In this document: positions 46,662 through 56,805 of the stretch, one piece after another
Layout of the letters: every line of letters starts with the position of its first letter
How positions within the stretch are numbered: position 1 is the first letter of the stretch
Assembly: GCA_023374045.1 (NCBI GenBank)
Contig: CM041779.1
Coordinates: forward strand, 144,399,485 to 144,463,484
Direction: 5' to 3'
Length of the DNA: 64,000 nucleotides
Origin: Limonium bicolor
Taxonomy: Eukaryota; Streptophyta; Magnoliopsida; Caryophyllales; Plumbaginaceae
Notes under the pieces: model-generated
The model's input: only the letters and a program-made list of their open reading frames with translations
The model's database searches: none
Told to the model about the DNA's origin: nothing
Translations under genes and position numbers: made by a program

Positions 46662-47744
46662 TTAAAATGATTTTTCCTTTTCAACATCGATTAGTGCTCT
46701 TGCAGTTCTCATGAAAGGTCGTCCTAAGATTAAGGGCACCCTAGTGTCTTCTTCCATGTCAATTACAATAAAGTCAGCGGGGAACACAAAGGTTCCTACA
46801 GTAACAATCAAATCTTCTATTATTCCTTTTGGGAATACTAAAGATCTATCTGCTAATTGTAATTGAATAGAAGTTGGTTCGCATTTACCAATTTTAAGTT
46901 TGTTGAAAGTTGACAGTGGCATTAAATTGATACTAGCTCCTAGATCACATAACCCACTACCGCAATCAACATTATCAATTGAACATGGAATAATTGGCAA
47001 ACCTGGGTCTCCAAGTTTTGGAGGGAGACTCTTGAGAAGTACTGCTGACACTTCCTGTGTAAGGTGTACAGTTTCCACTTCCTGCAACGATCTTTTGTTG
47101 GTGATGATATCCTTCATGAACTTTGCGTATATGGGCATTTGTTTTAAAGCATCGGCAAAAGGAATATTGATCGTCAGTTTCTTGAAGTGAGATAGAAACT
47201 TTCCAAACTGTTCATCTAAATTTTTCTTTCTCATTCTGTTTGGAAAAGGAAGTGGGGGAAGAATTTTTGTGAGAGGGGAAGGAGTAGATTCAGGAGACTC
47301 CTTCTCCTCGGAAGTATTTTTTGTAGGAGGAGAGGCTTCTTCAGCATCTTCCTGTTCTTGTTCTGAATTTTCTTGAGGTTCATGAGCTTGCTGCTCTTGA
47401 TTATCAGTATCATCTCGGGGAAGAGATGAGTTGAGCGGCCTACCACTTCTTAACGTTACTGCCTTGGCCTGTTCCCTTGGATTTGGATCTGGCTGACTAG
47501 GGAAGGCACGGTGGCCTTTGTGCAAGCTGTGGCTGATTTGTTCCAACTGTTGGTTGGTTTGCTGTATCTGGGCTTCAACCCTTCTGTTAGTGGCTTCTTG
47601 ATCCACGAGCCTGGTGTGGGTCGTAGTCACGAATCCTTTCATTAAGTTCCTGAATTCCTCATTTGGATCAGAAGAGGTTGAGGTTAGTTGTTGTTGCTGC
47701 TGCTGCTGGAAACCAGGAGGGGCACCTAGTGCTCGATAACCCAT
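46662..47744 (-). CDS. Athila gag C-terminal part and protease
   Basis: The longest open frame of the element, 360 residues. It begins with a glutamine-rich stretch (Q8), continues with an acidic, serine/proline-rich linker, then a capsid-adjacent segment LDEQFGKFLSHFKKLTINIP and IYAKFMKDIITNKR typical of Athila, then the protease with active site CDLGASINLMPLSTFNKL and the closing VPLILGRPFMRTARALIDV. In the ancestor it would be continuous with gag upstream, and a frameshift at about 47,740 separates them. It stops at 46,662, before the RT frame at 46,334. Confidence 0.85.
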   Translation of the reverse strand: MGYRALGAPPGFQQQQQQQLTSTSSDPNEEFRNLMKGFVTTTHTRLVDQEATNRRVEAQIQQTNQQLEQISHSLHKGHRAFPSQPDPNPREQAKAVTLRSGRPLNSSLPRDDTDNQEQQAHEPQENSEQEQEDAEEASPPTKNTSEEKESPESTPSPLTKILPPLPFPNRMRKKNLDEQFGKFLSHFKKLTINIPFADALKQMPIYAKFMKDIITNKRSLQEVETVHLTQEVSAVLLKSLPPKLGDPGLPIIPCSIDNVDCGSGLCDLGASINLMPLSTFNKLKIGKCEPTSIQLQLADRSLVFPKGIIEDLIVTVGTFVFPADFIVIDMEEDTRVPLILGRPFMRTARALIDVEKEKSF

Positions 47745-48949
47745 GTTAGAATTTGGTTGGGGTCTGTTCCCCTGATAGGTATTTGAATTGTTGTTCTGCC
47801 TCCTTGGTTTTGATCATTATTCTTCCATGAGAAATTCGGGTGATTTCTCCATGGATAGTTGTTGTTGAAATTGTTGTTGTAGGAATTACCGGGACGGTTT
47901 CCTATGAAGTTTGCATCCTCGTACTGTCCTTTACCTTCGCACTGAGGGGTTTCATGAGGACCGGCGCATATGGCACATCCTTCTGTAGGTGGAACTGACG
48001 ATGAACTTGTAGGTGGGGAAGCTATTGTTTTTACAATTTCGTTTTGTGATGTCGTTAGCTTTTCCACCATCTTTGTAAGGGACGAGATCTGAGCCGATAA
48101 ATGATCTGTAGGCTCAACGGGAGGCCTGCTGCTCGTGGTGTTCTGCCTTTGGATCTCGTCCACTGTCTCGTATTGCTCGTCATGGTTTCGAGAAGGTCCA
48201 TTCCTTCTTTAGGAGATTTCATCATGAAACTCCCTCCTGCAGAGGAATTGACAAGTAGTCGGTTCCCATCATCCAGACCGTTGAAGAATGACAGGCAGAG
48301 GGATTGATCGTCAAGACCATGGTGGGAACACTTCATAAGCATATCTTTAAATCTGTCCCATGCGTCGTACAACGTTTCTCCCGGCTCCTGACAGAAAGTA
48401 TTGATTTCACCGATCAATTGCCTCGTTCTACTGGTTGGGTAGTATTTGGCAAGGAATTTTTGGGCCATTTGAAGCCATGTGGTGATTGATCGGGAGGGAA
48501 GACTTCGATACCACCTGTTCTGAATCCGACAACGAGTGAGGAAATAGTTGTAGACGGATTCTTTCTTTGACGTTGCCGGTTTGACTAAAGGAATTGCAGA
48601 AGTCTAGGAAGAGACTCAGATGATTTGGGGCTTCATCTGGGTTCGCTCCACTAAACTTGCCTAGATCCCGGACGGCGGTTATGTAGTGGGTTTTGAAAAC
48701 CCATCGTCCGGCTTCTTCTGGTGTTAGTTCAGGGAGAACTATAGCTGATGCTCTTCCTTCGGTATTCGGTTGGTGGTAGTCAGAGAGAGCACGGTGTTCT
48801 GGTTGAATTGCATGGTCCATTTCATTTATAACTTCGTTATTGGCCATGGCTTGGTTTCTCAGGTTTCTTGTGCTTGTAATAAAGTACGCTCGGGTTCGGG
48901 GCTCGGACTGATTGGTGGAGAGCCTCGGGTTCGAGTATTTGGCATGCAC
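47726..48949 (-). pseudogene. gag: Athila gag, three frames
   Basis: Capsid protein. 48,428-48,949 starts with the ATG at 48,949 and contains LPELTPEEAGRWVFKTHYI, FSGANPDEAPNHLSLFLDFC and VKERIRLQLFPHSL. After a break near 48,515 the next frame (48,055-48,468) gives FLAKYYPTSRTRQLIGEINT, TLYDAWDRFKDMLMKCSHHG and GGSFMMKSPKEGMDLLE. Another break near 48,150 leads to 47,726-48,163 with a metal-binding CAICAGPHETPQC and an asparagine-rich tail (NSYNNNFNNNYPWRNHPNF). All are typical of Athila. The breaks are single-base shifts rather than large deletions. Confidence 0.9.
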
Positions 48950-49416
48950 AGAAGATAACTTGTGGTTTGTGGAAGCTGCAAAATTAGTAAATAAAATAAG
49001 AAAGACAGAAATATTGGTTAGGCTGATAAACGTTAGGAGTTAGTATACAGAAATTATAAGTTAGTATACTGGGGAAATGAAAGTTAAGGACAATGGAAAT
49101 GAAAGTTAAGGACAATGGAAAGAAAGTTAAGGACAATGGAACGAAATGACAAGAAATTTAAGTTAGTAGTTAGGACAATGGAAAGAAAGGACAATGGAAC
49201 GAAATGACAATGGAACGAAATGACAATGGAACGAAATGACAATAATATTAAGATGTTAGGAGTTAGATGTCCAAAGTCCGAAGTCAAATGTCCAAGTCAG
49301 GTCCGAAGTCCGATGTCCAATTCAGATGTCCAAGATTAACAATTTAATAGTATTAACAGATTATTACTATATAGCGAGTGAACTACCAGAAACTAGGGAA
49401 ATTGATGGAATCAATC
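48950..49416 (-). other. 5' leader of the Athila element with a short tandem repeat
   Basis: Non-coding leader between primer-binding site and gag. 49,075-49,245 holds many copies of GACAATGGAA joined by ACGAAAT or AGAAAGTTAAG, with an exact 16 bp period at 49,190-49,240. 49,262-49,330 has short copies of GTCCRAAGTC. Confidence 0.7.
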
Positions 49417-49434
49417 TCCCCGGCAACGGCGCCA
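49417..49434 (-). other. Primer-binding site of the Athila element
   Basis: Minus strand TGGCGCCGTTGCCGGGGA, complementary to the 3' end of plant tRNA-Asp, 6 bases after the 5' LTR end. It is diagnostic of Athila-type elements and fixes the element's direction. Confidence 0.95.
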
Positions 49435-49440
49435 AAAACT

Positions 49441-51200
49441 TGTTGGGATAAAACTACACTATAATTAATATAGAATTATAACAAACTATTAGGCAAGTGT
49501 ACCTATTCGTAGTAGTAAAACAAGTGTCGTATCCACAAGGAGATTGTTCAATTATCCTAGTTTAGGTAGTTAAAAGAAAACTGTAAAAGGGGTTTAGCCG
49601 GAGGCAAGCTTGATTTGTTGTTGGATTATTAAAGAAATAATAAAAACAGTAAAAACATTGTGAATTAAGTGGATGGAAATGTGCTAAGGAAGGTGAAATC
49701 GCCCAATTATAACTCAGATAATAATTATAATCCTAGTTTGCTCTTATTTGTCTGTTAAGAATTTTATCTTGTGGCCTTTCTAAATCATAGATAAGGACAG
49801 CTCTTAATTAATTCATTAAACTTCTTACAATCAGAAAAAGTCTAAAATCATTAATTAGCTTTAAGTGAGAATTCTTTTATAACAGCGATGGATTTTATCT
49901 GCTAATCAAGGAGAATAAATCTAACGTTTGTCTCTCTTTGTGGTCTATTCTCTAATTTTACAAAATCATTGAAATTAGAGAAACCGTAAATGAGTAAAAA
50001 TGATCAGTTCTTAAACATTTAATAATAGAGAGAGACAAAACAAATATTTATAAGCAAACTCGGTATTATAATACGCTGAGTTATTTTGGGTTAAACACCC
50101 ATCCTAAGCACAATTATGAGATTACTCAGACATTGACAGAAATAAAAACAGAGTAGAGACTGAAATATTCATTACTCAGGAACTGCCTGCGAATAACGGG
50201 TCTGCACTCGCCTGCCTCTTTTCTCTCTTTGTAATTACTGCTTCTGTTTGAGTGTTTGAGACGTACGTGAATGGTGAAATGGTGAAAATAAATAAAAGAT
50301 GGAGAAGTGTGGTGTACGAGGAATTAAATGGAAGAGAATGGAGTGTGGTGTTATTTGATTTCTTCAGTGTGGTCGTACGTGTGTGTTTGTTGCAGTATTG
50401 GTGTTGGGTTTATATAGAGAATTGGAAGAGGCATCCGTACGTAAAAATTGATTGAGCATTGATTGCTCTCATTGATTGTAGAGGGGACAGAGCTGTACGC
50501 GTGAGAGATTTATGGTAGGCGGTGCTGGAGTAGATAGATAAGGCGAGTTGCAGACGACGGCGCGAAGAAGAACTGAAGAACTGGTCGCGACTTGAATTAA
50601 TCGCGCCTGAAGAACCGCCCGGTATTAGGCGGTCTCCTCCTCTCCTGTCCGCCAATGAACCAGGCGGTAGCCTGTGTCTCGTCCGCCTGATAAGGAGGCG
50701 GTCTCCTCTGTATGTTGTCCGCCTGAACAGAGGCGGTCTCCTCTGTCTCAACCGCCTCGCGGTCGCTTCTCCCTTGTCCGCCAGATAGCAGGCGGTTGCC
50801 TGTTTGTTGTCCGCCTCCCAGACCGCCAGTTATCAGGCGGTAGCCTGAGTCGTGTCCTCCTCGCGGTTGCATGTGAGAGGTCCGCTAGTTATTGGGCGGT
50901 CGTGCCCTTTTGTGCATGCGATATTATATATATTATACATATATATATATAACAATCTTCAACCGGCTCTACATTCTTCGTTATAAGTCCGTTTTCTGAG
51001 CCGTTTGCGTCTATGCGTTGGTATCTTCGTGTACTTTCGTCCTAGCTTGGCTTTTCCTCATGTTTAAACCAATAAATTTGCGAGATAATCAATAAACATA
51101 AACTAGAGGAAAAACATACGATAAGTAAGAAATGAGCAGAAAAGTGCTGATATAATATATGAAATACACCCATAAAACATGCTCATTTAGACACTTATCA
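49441..51200 (-). mobile_element. 5' LTR of the Athila element
   Basis: 1,760 bp, minus strand from TGATAAGTGTC (51,200) to ATCCCAACA (49,441), followed by the primer-binding site. It carries the same GGCGG array (50,610-50,900) without any difference from the 3' LTR in that part. Confidence 0.93.
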
Positions 51201-51242
51201 TTGACCCAAAAAGATATGACCCAAAACCCGAATGGATAACCC
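51201..51242. other. Junction filler between Athila and chromovirus B
   Basis: About 42 bp that matches neither the Athila LTR nor the integrase reading that starts at about 51,243. It contains two GACCCAAAA copies, a possible trace of repair synthesis. Confidence 0.4.
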
Positions 51243-52242
51243 GTTTGACAGGTCTACTGCACTGTTCATACCCATGAAGAATACGTGGTCAATGAGTCAG
51301 TTAGTGGATGCCTACATCAGAAACGTGGTGAGATACCATGGGGTACCTGCGACCATCATTTCAGACAGGGACTCAAGGTTCTTAGCCCATTTTTGGCAGC
51401 AATTTCAGAAAGCGATGGGCACACAACTAAAGTTAAGTACTGCTTTTCATCCAGCCACTGATGGTCAGACCGAGAGAACCATCCAGACCTTGGAGTACAT
51501 GCTTCGTGCATGTGTGATGGACTTCTAGGGCTTATGGGCTGATATGCTGCACTTGGTGGAATTTTCGTACAACAACAGTTATCACACCAGCATCAAGATG
51601 GCTCCCTACAAGGCTCTGTATGGGAGGAAGTGCAGAACACCATTGTGCTGGAGCGACATCAGCGAGACTGTTGTTTTGGGGCCACAGTTGATAGAGGAGA
51701 CTATGGACCAGGTTTGGGTGATTCAGAGTCGGATGAAGGCAGCTCAGGACAGGCAGAAGTCCTATGCCGATCTCAAGCGCAGATCGGTTGAGTTCGAGGT
51801 GGGAGACAGAGTTTTCCTAAAGGTATCTCCTGTGAGAAGGGTAACCAGGTTTGGGAAGAAAGGGAAGCTTAGCCCCAAATTCTTTGGGCCCTACGAGATC
51901 TTAGAGAGAATTGGAGAGGTGGCGTACCGTCTAGCACTCCCTAGTGAGCTGCAGAAAGTTCACAACGTGTTCCACGTGTCCCAGTTGAAAAGATACATTC
52001 CCGACCCTTCGCATGTGTTGCAGCCAGGGGTCTTGGAGCTAGAGCAAAACCTATCCTATGAGGAGTATCCCATTAAAGTGATGGACACTAAGACCAGGGA
52101 GACCCGATCGAAGTCCATTCGCATGGTCAAAGTCTTATGGTCTAATCATGGAACCGAAGAGGCTACGTGGGAGGTAGAAGAAGAGATGAAGAAGAAGTAC
52201 CCACAGCTCTTCGATCAGGTAACCACTCCAATCAGTATCTAG
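51232..52242 (+). pseudogene. Integrase-chromodomain end of chromovirus B, 5'-truncated, one stop
   Basis: C-terminal third of a Tekay/Del-like pol. It enters the integrase core at ALFIPMKNTWSMSQLVDAYI (the upstream zinc domain and first catalytic Asp are lost), then has GVPATIISDRDSRFLAHFWQ with the second Asp and FHPATDGQTERTIQTLEYML with the Glu. A TAG at 51,526-51,528 interrupts, and the same frame continues with LVEFSYNNSYHTSIKMAPYK, LYGRKCRTPLCW, a GDRVFLKVSPVRRVTRFGKK motif, KVHNVFHVSQLKRYIPDP and a chromodomain end (RMVKVLWSNHGTEEATWEVE). The stop TAG is at 52,240. The Athila LTR lies immediately upstream. Confidence 0.93.
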
Positions 52243-52273
52243 TTAGCAGATTTCGTTGTATGGATGAGTTTTA

Positions 52274-52310
52274 GCTTCGAGGGCGAAGCCTTCTTTTAAG
52301 GGGGATGAGA
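52274..52310 (+). promoter_or_regulatory. Polypurine tract with upstream hairpin, chromovirus B
   Basis: Stem GCTTCG, loop AGGG, CGAAGC (52,274-52,289), then CTTCTTTTAAGGGGGATGAGA and the LTR at 52,311. It lies in non-coding sequence 31 bp after the pol stop. Confidence 0.8.
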
Positions 52311-55054
52311 TGAAATACCCATGAAATTCCAAGCTAGGAATAGTATAATATATAGTAAGGAAGTATAGGTCCGTAACAATAATATTAAGGTGGCCCAGGG
52401 AATTAAACGACATTTTTTTTCCGAATTAATCATTCTCCTTAAAATGTTTACAATTATTTGTAACGTTTTGCCCTTATTGATCCTAGCTATATCTCAGATA
52501 TTATACTGCTTAAATATTACTTCATCTTTCTAACTCCCTTCCGTTATTCGAATTTCGAAATATAATTTCTGGAATCTTCTTTCCAAACCTTTTAAATTCT
52601 AAATACCTAGAGTTCAAATTTGATTTGACTTTCTCCTTGTAATTATTTAATTTCGAGAGTTCAGATCCTATTTGAATACTTAATTTATTATTTATTAACC
52701 CTCCTCATTCTTCCCTCAGTAATTCCAAAATTAGTATTTTAGACTTGTCTCTTTAACGTAATTGTTTTCCCTTTCTGCTAAACGTTTAGCCTATCTACAA
52801 TAATTATTTCTAACTTATTCCTTTTCAGTAATCGTTTAATAATTACCATCTGGATATTTTGTTCTCATCCTTATTTAAATACAACGGACAACTGCGTTTT
52901 ACTGTTATCCGATTCCTGATGTATTCCTTCTTAAATTACATCACGAATTTTCTTTTGCTGACCTTCCTAACTAAACGATCTCTATCTTCTGTAAATATTT
53001 TAAATACTAATAGTTAGAACTCTTTCCCAGCTATTTAAATTACTTTCCTTTTAATATAAATCCTTAATTAGTATATTTCTCTTTATTATACAAACAATTC
53101 TATTTAAAGACTGATTTCCTTCACTATTCTTCATCCTCTTCACATCGCCGCTACGCTTTTCTTCTTCCAACTTCTCCAAATTCACACCATTTCTCCACGC
53201 TAAATATAATCTTCCTTCTTCAAGTTGTTGACGATTTCACGCTAGTACCGACGAGGTCTAATCAATTCCCTGGTGCCAGTTAGCGAATTGTTGGGTAATG
53301 TGTTCTACATAGTTGGGTATAATTTTTCTGTTTGTTGTTTCGATGGTTCCTGATTTGATTTTAATTACCTAGACGCTGGTGATGTCAACGGGTGCTACCA
53401 ATAGTTCTGTGGAGTTGAGGTCTTAAAGTGGACTGATTCTTTAGGTAAATTCTACGCTCAATGTTGTTTGACTGATGTTTTGTAAAACGGTTGGAAAAAG
53501 GGTTCGCTGTGCTTTTATGGACTCTCAGTTGTGTTTTGGAAATTTGGGATTGTTTCCCACGTTTTGGAATTGGAGGAGTTGGATTGTGCTGTGGTATTTC
53601 GGTTCTAGATTTTGGGAGTCTTTCGCAGGGTGTATTCTATTGTTGGGAGCCCATAGGTGCTCCCCATGATTGTTATTATTTGCGCTGCACACATTGTTGC
53701 AGTTAAGCCCTATGATCTACTCTATGTTACTGTTGTTTCATAGGGGGTGTGCACACTTAAGGACTTAGGGTGAGGTGGTTGTCTGACAGTCCCATAGGTG
53801 ACTGTCCTTGTGTTGTTGTTTGGGATCCCATAGGTGATCCCGTGATTGGTGTTGTGAATTAACTCATGTTGAAAGCTCCCTATTGCAGTTTTGGTGCTAT
53901 TATGATTTCTGGAAATTCATCAATCATTCAATAAACATTCTCATCTGATTGTTAACTGGCAAACGAGTTTCTAAAACGTATTTTTACAGATTGAGGTAGA
54001 GTTTACTCAGTTTTTCTGATTTGTGCGATCCTTTCTGTGTTTTGTCTGTGGTTTTATGATCGCATGTATGGATGACTAAGTTGGGGACCGGGACTACGCA
54101 CTCACCTAGTTTAGGAGATTAAGAGTTATTGAAACAATGTTTAGACTACAGTGGTTAAGGAATTGCTATGCTATTTTCTAAGATTTTACATTTTGGTCGT
54201 TATTTTAGCTTCCGCATATGTTGGATTTTGAGTTAACCTTTGTTGTTGTGGTTTTAATAAGTTCATTAGCCTGAGCACCCATGGGGATTGGGTGTGGCGG
54301 TAATACCCTGGAGGATTTTGTTTCCCGCTGTAATTGAGGTTATGTATTTGGCTTAATACTCAACATTTACTTTGGCTAGCTTGGAAAACCTTGTTAAGCA
54401 ATCTATATATTGTTTTAGATGAGTTCATATGGAGTTTACAGCTTTAAATGTTGCTAACAAGTCTTGCTATCTACTGACTTTGACTCTTCCAATGTTTTTG
54501 GTGGTTTTTGCAACTCTGTTGCATTTTGAAAATACACCTCGGGACGTGTCTGAACGTCCGTCCGGGCTTCAATGTTGGGACATGCCCCGAGAAGATTAAA
54601 AGAATTCGCTGTTTTGGTCGTGTCCGGACTTCTATCCGAACTTCAAAGTTCGGACAGCATGCGAGGACGAGGTTGACTTGCAAGTCTCGACTTACGTCCG
54701 TAGTTGCAAGTTCGGACCAACGTTCAGACACGCACGTAAGAATTTTCGGGATTTTGAAACTCGATTTTTGTTCGAACTTCAAAGTCCGGACTCAAGTTCG
54801 GACATCTTCGGCTTTCAGAATTTTCAACTCTCGACTTGTGTCCGAACATTGATTCCCGGACAAGTTCGGACAGGTGCTTTTCACAGTTTTATCTTCTTCG
54901 GCTTGTGTCCGAACGTTCAATGTCCGGACATAATTTCAGACCAATACCGTTTTACACTTTTTGGGCTTGTTTGAAGTCCGTTTTTAATTCCGTTTGCGCC
55001 GTTAGATTTGTATTTTCATAAGCTATCATTTGAGGTAAAATCCAGGGTGTTACA
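52311..55054 (+). mobile_element. 3' LTR of chromovirus B
   Basis: 2,744 bp from TGAAATACCC, directly after the polypurine tract, to GGGTGTTACA. It is AT-rich in its first kilobase, has a repeated phrase CCCATAGGTG (53,645-53,850), and carries a hairpin array near its end. Right flank ATTTC (55,055-55,059) would be the target-site copy; the left one is lost. No gene in it. Confidence 0.9.
54541..54960. repeat. About 72 bp hairpin array, CCGAAC type, six units (chromovirus B LTR)
   Basis: Unit starts (G of GTCC or equivalent) near 54,548, 54,622, 54,696, 54,770, 54,840 and 54,907. Each has TCCGAAC or TCCGGAC, then AAGTTCGGACA or TGTCCGGACA. More diverged than the chromovirus A array but of the same type, and on the opposite strand, in line with the opposite element orientation. 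Confidence 0.88.
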
Positions 55055-56070
55055 ATTTCACTGTGTCTCTGTCATAGTTTCACTATCTCCCCCAAAATCA
55101 AGACACTCAGCCATTACTTCCTTCAGCTCAGGGGTGGACGACTGCCCTAGCAATGGACGATCAACGATGGGGATTGGCAGTATCATCCACACATCGTGCA
55201 GGGTAATTGTCATCTCACCGAATGGCATATTGAATGAGTTTGTATCAGGCTGCCACCTCTCCACAAAAGCACTGATGAGAGACATATTGTTGTGTGGCAT
55301 TGTAATATCCTGTAGATGTTGTATACCAGAATACTTAATCATGTTCCTTGCTGTTTTGCTAGAATCTTGATCTTTTGGCCAGCTAGTAAGCATCACCTTA
55401 CTGGATTTGAAACTCAAAACCCCACGATCATAGATAATGACCAATATTTAGCACTTACAAAACGTAGTGTGATTTACATGATCAATTACAGGAGAAGATA
55501 GAGAACATACCTGAGTTGAGGACCAAAAGTCAAGCGCTACATGACCCCCGAAGCTAGTGATAACACTAGTGAGTAGTGGACCGCCAGGAACTAGCAACTC
55601 TGTCAACTTCTAAGAGGTAGGAATCACTGGAACCATCGCTAGCGCTGCTTCCTCGTCGTGTCATCCTCCTGATCCATGACATCATCATCATCTTCATCAT
55701 CCTCTTCCTCATCCACCTCGGGTGAGTCATCATTATCAGCATCACCACCATCGTCATCAACACGTGGAGAACACTCGATCATCACATGGTCCTTATCAGC
55801 ACGTGCGCGTGATGGTCGTGGTATACGTGATGAACTACCACCGCCTGACGTCTGAGCTTCAATCTGGTGGCTTCCTTCGCCCGAGATGTTGTAGCTAGTG
55901 TTGTGCAGTGGTTCTTCAGACCAAGCACTACTAGATGATGACAACACTGGCATGCGTCTCTTCGGTATATGATCGTACATCACCGAGTCATCTACCGCTT
56001 CCCTTGGTAGTGCAGGTATCTGAAACGCCGGGTCGTTGAAAGATTGACCCGGATGGAACGATGAGTGGCG
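55055..56070 (-). pseudogene. MAIN-LIKE / plant mobile domain gene remnant
   Basis: Minus strand, read from 56,070 down. First an open segment, 55,639-56,070, with MMYDHIPKRRMPVL and a strongly acidic tail (DDDGGDADNDDSPEVDEEED). Next, in another frame (about 55,515-55,600), VPGGPLLTSVITSFGGHVAL and DFWSSTQ, ending at a good donor CTCAACTCAG/GTATG (55,510). Then 55,058-55,444 with VERWQPDTNSFNMPFGEMTI and TLHDVWMILPIPIVDRPLLG, the core of the plant mobile domain (PMD). Order and motifs match MAIN-LIKE proteins, a plant family related to a meristem-maintenance factor and also carried by transposons. In-frame stops and no clean acceptor argue for decay. LTRs cut both sides. Confidence 0.75.
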
Positions 56071-56172
56071 TTATAACACCCCCGAATAAACTTCCCACAA
56101 TGCAAACATCGCGCCTAGCCAAATTACGAGTTAATTATGCAGCGGATCATAACTACATCTGGGTGCCACAGA

Positions 56173-56194
56173 CGCCAACCACCCACGTGGTTGA
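56173..56194 (-). promoter_or_regulatory. G-box hairpin in the right-hand X-like LTR
   Basis: GCCAACCAC, CCAC, GTGGTTGAC: the same 22 nt structure as at 16,432 and 30,971, one stem position changed. Confidence 0.5.
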
Positions 56195-56805
56195 CTCCAC
56201 CACAATGCCAACTCCAGGTTACGGTCTGTATGACTGGAAACAGCCCTCAACAAAATTCATATACAATATATAGTACAATTCCCAAGTTCCGAGTGTCTAC
56301 AACAAATTTACCAAATCGTAGACTAAGGATTACATCTTGGGTTTTATAACAACCCATATATTACACATGCTACTACAAACTTAAAAGTCATGCCCTGATG
56401 GACTACCCCCATGGTAGCCATCCCGCCTACGCTCCGTTATCGTCTGGCACAAGACCTGAAAAAAATTGGGTGTAAAGGACTCAGCAAACTACGCTGAGTA
56501 TGAACGTGTGAAGCCCGTATGTTGCCGGGCCACACGACTACTTGGTCGAATATTATTAATTCAATTTACATGCTCTAATAAAGCAGTAAAGCACACATCA
56601 ACACATCATGATAACATACACACTCATCGGTAGCATAGCAATATCAAAAGCAACCAAGCACAACTTGCAAGTAGCATAGCAACGTCAAACACGCAACTCA
56701 ATACAATAAGCTGCTAATGTAGCAACACAATCGAATGATAATAAGACGTGTGTGTAGGTAGATTATACCGGCGATCCTCACTACGGGATCATTCAAGAGA
56801 TTACG

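Larger units (their letters stand above)
40488..51200 (-). mobile_element. Athila-lineage Ty3/gypsy element, 10.7 kb, both LTRs present
   Basis: On the minus strand: 5' LTR (49,441-51,200), tRNA-Asp-type primer-binding site, gag, protease, RT-RNase H, integrase, a 1.3 kb 3' untranslated region with polypurine tracts, and 3' LTR (40,488-42,252). LTRs start TGATAAGTGTC and end ATCCCAACA or ATCCCACA. They differ at roughly 25-30 sites by eye, mostly indels. Coding parts hold several frameshifts. No envelope-like frame is seen after integrase. The flanks (ATTCC left, TTGAC right) do not match, so the two ends may not come from one insertion. Confidence 0.93.
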
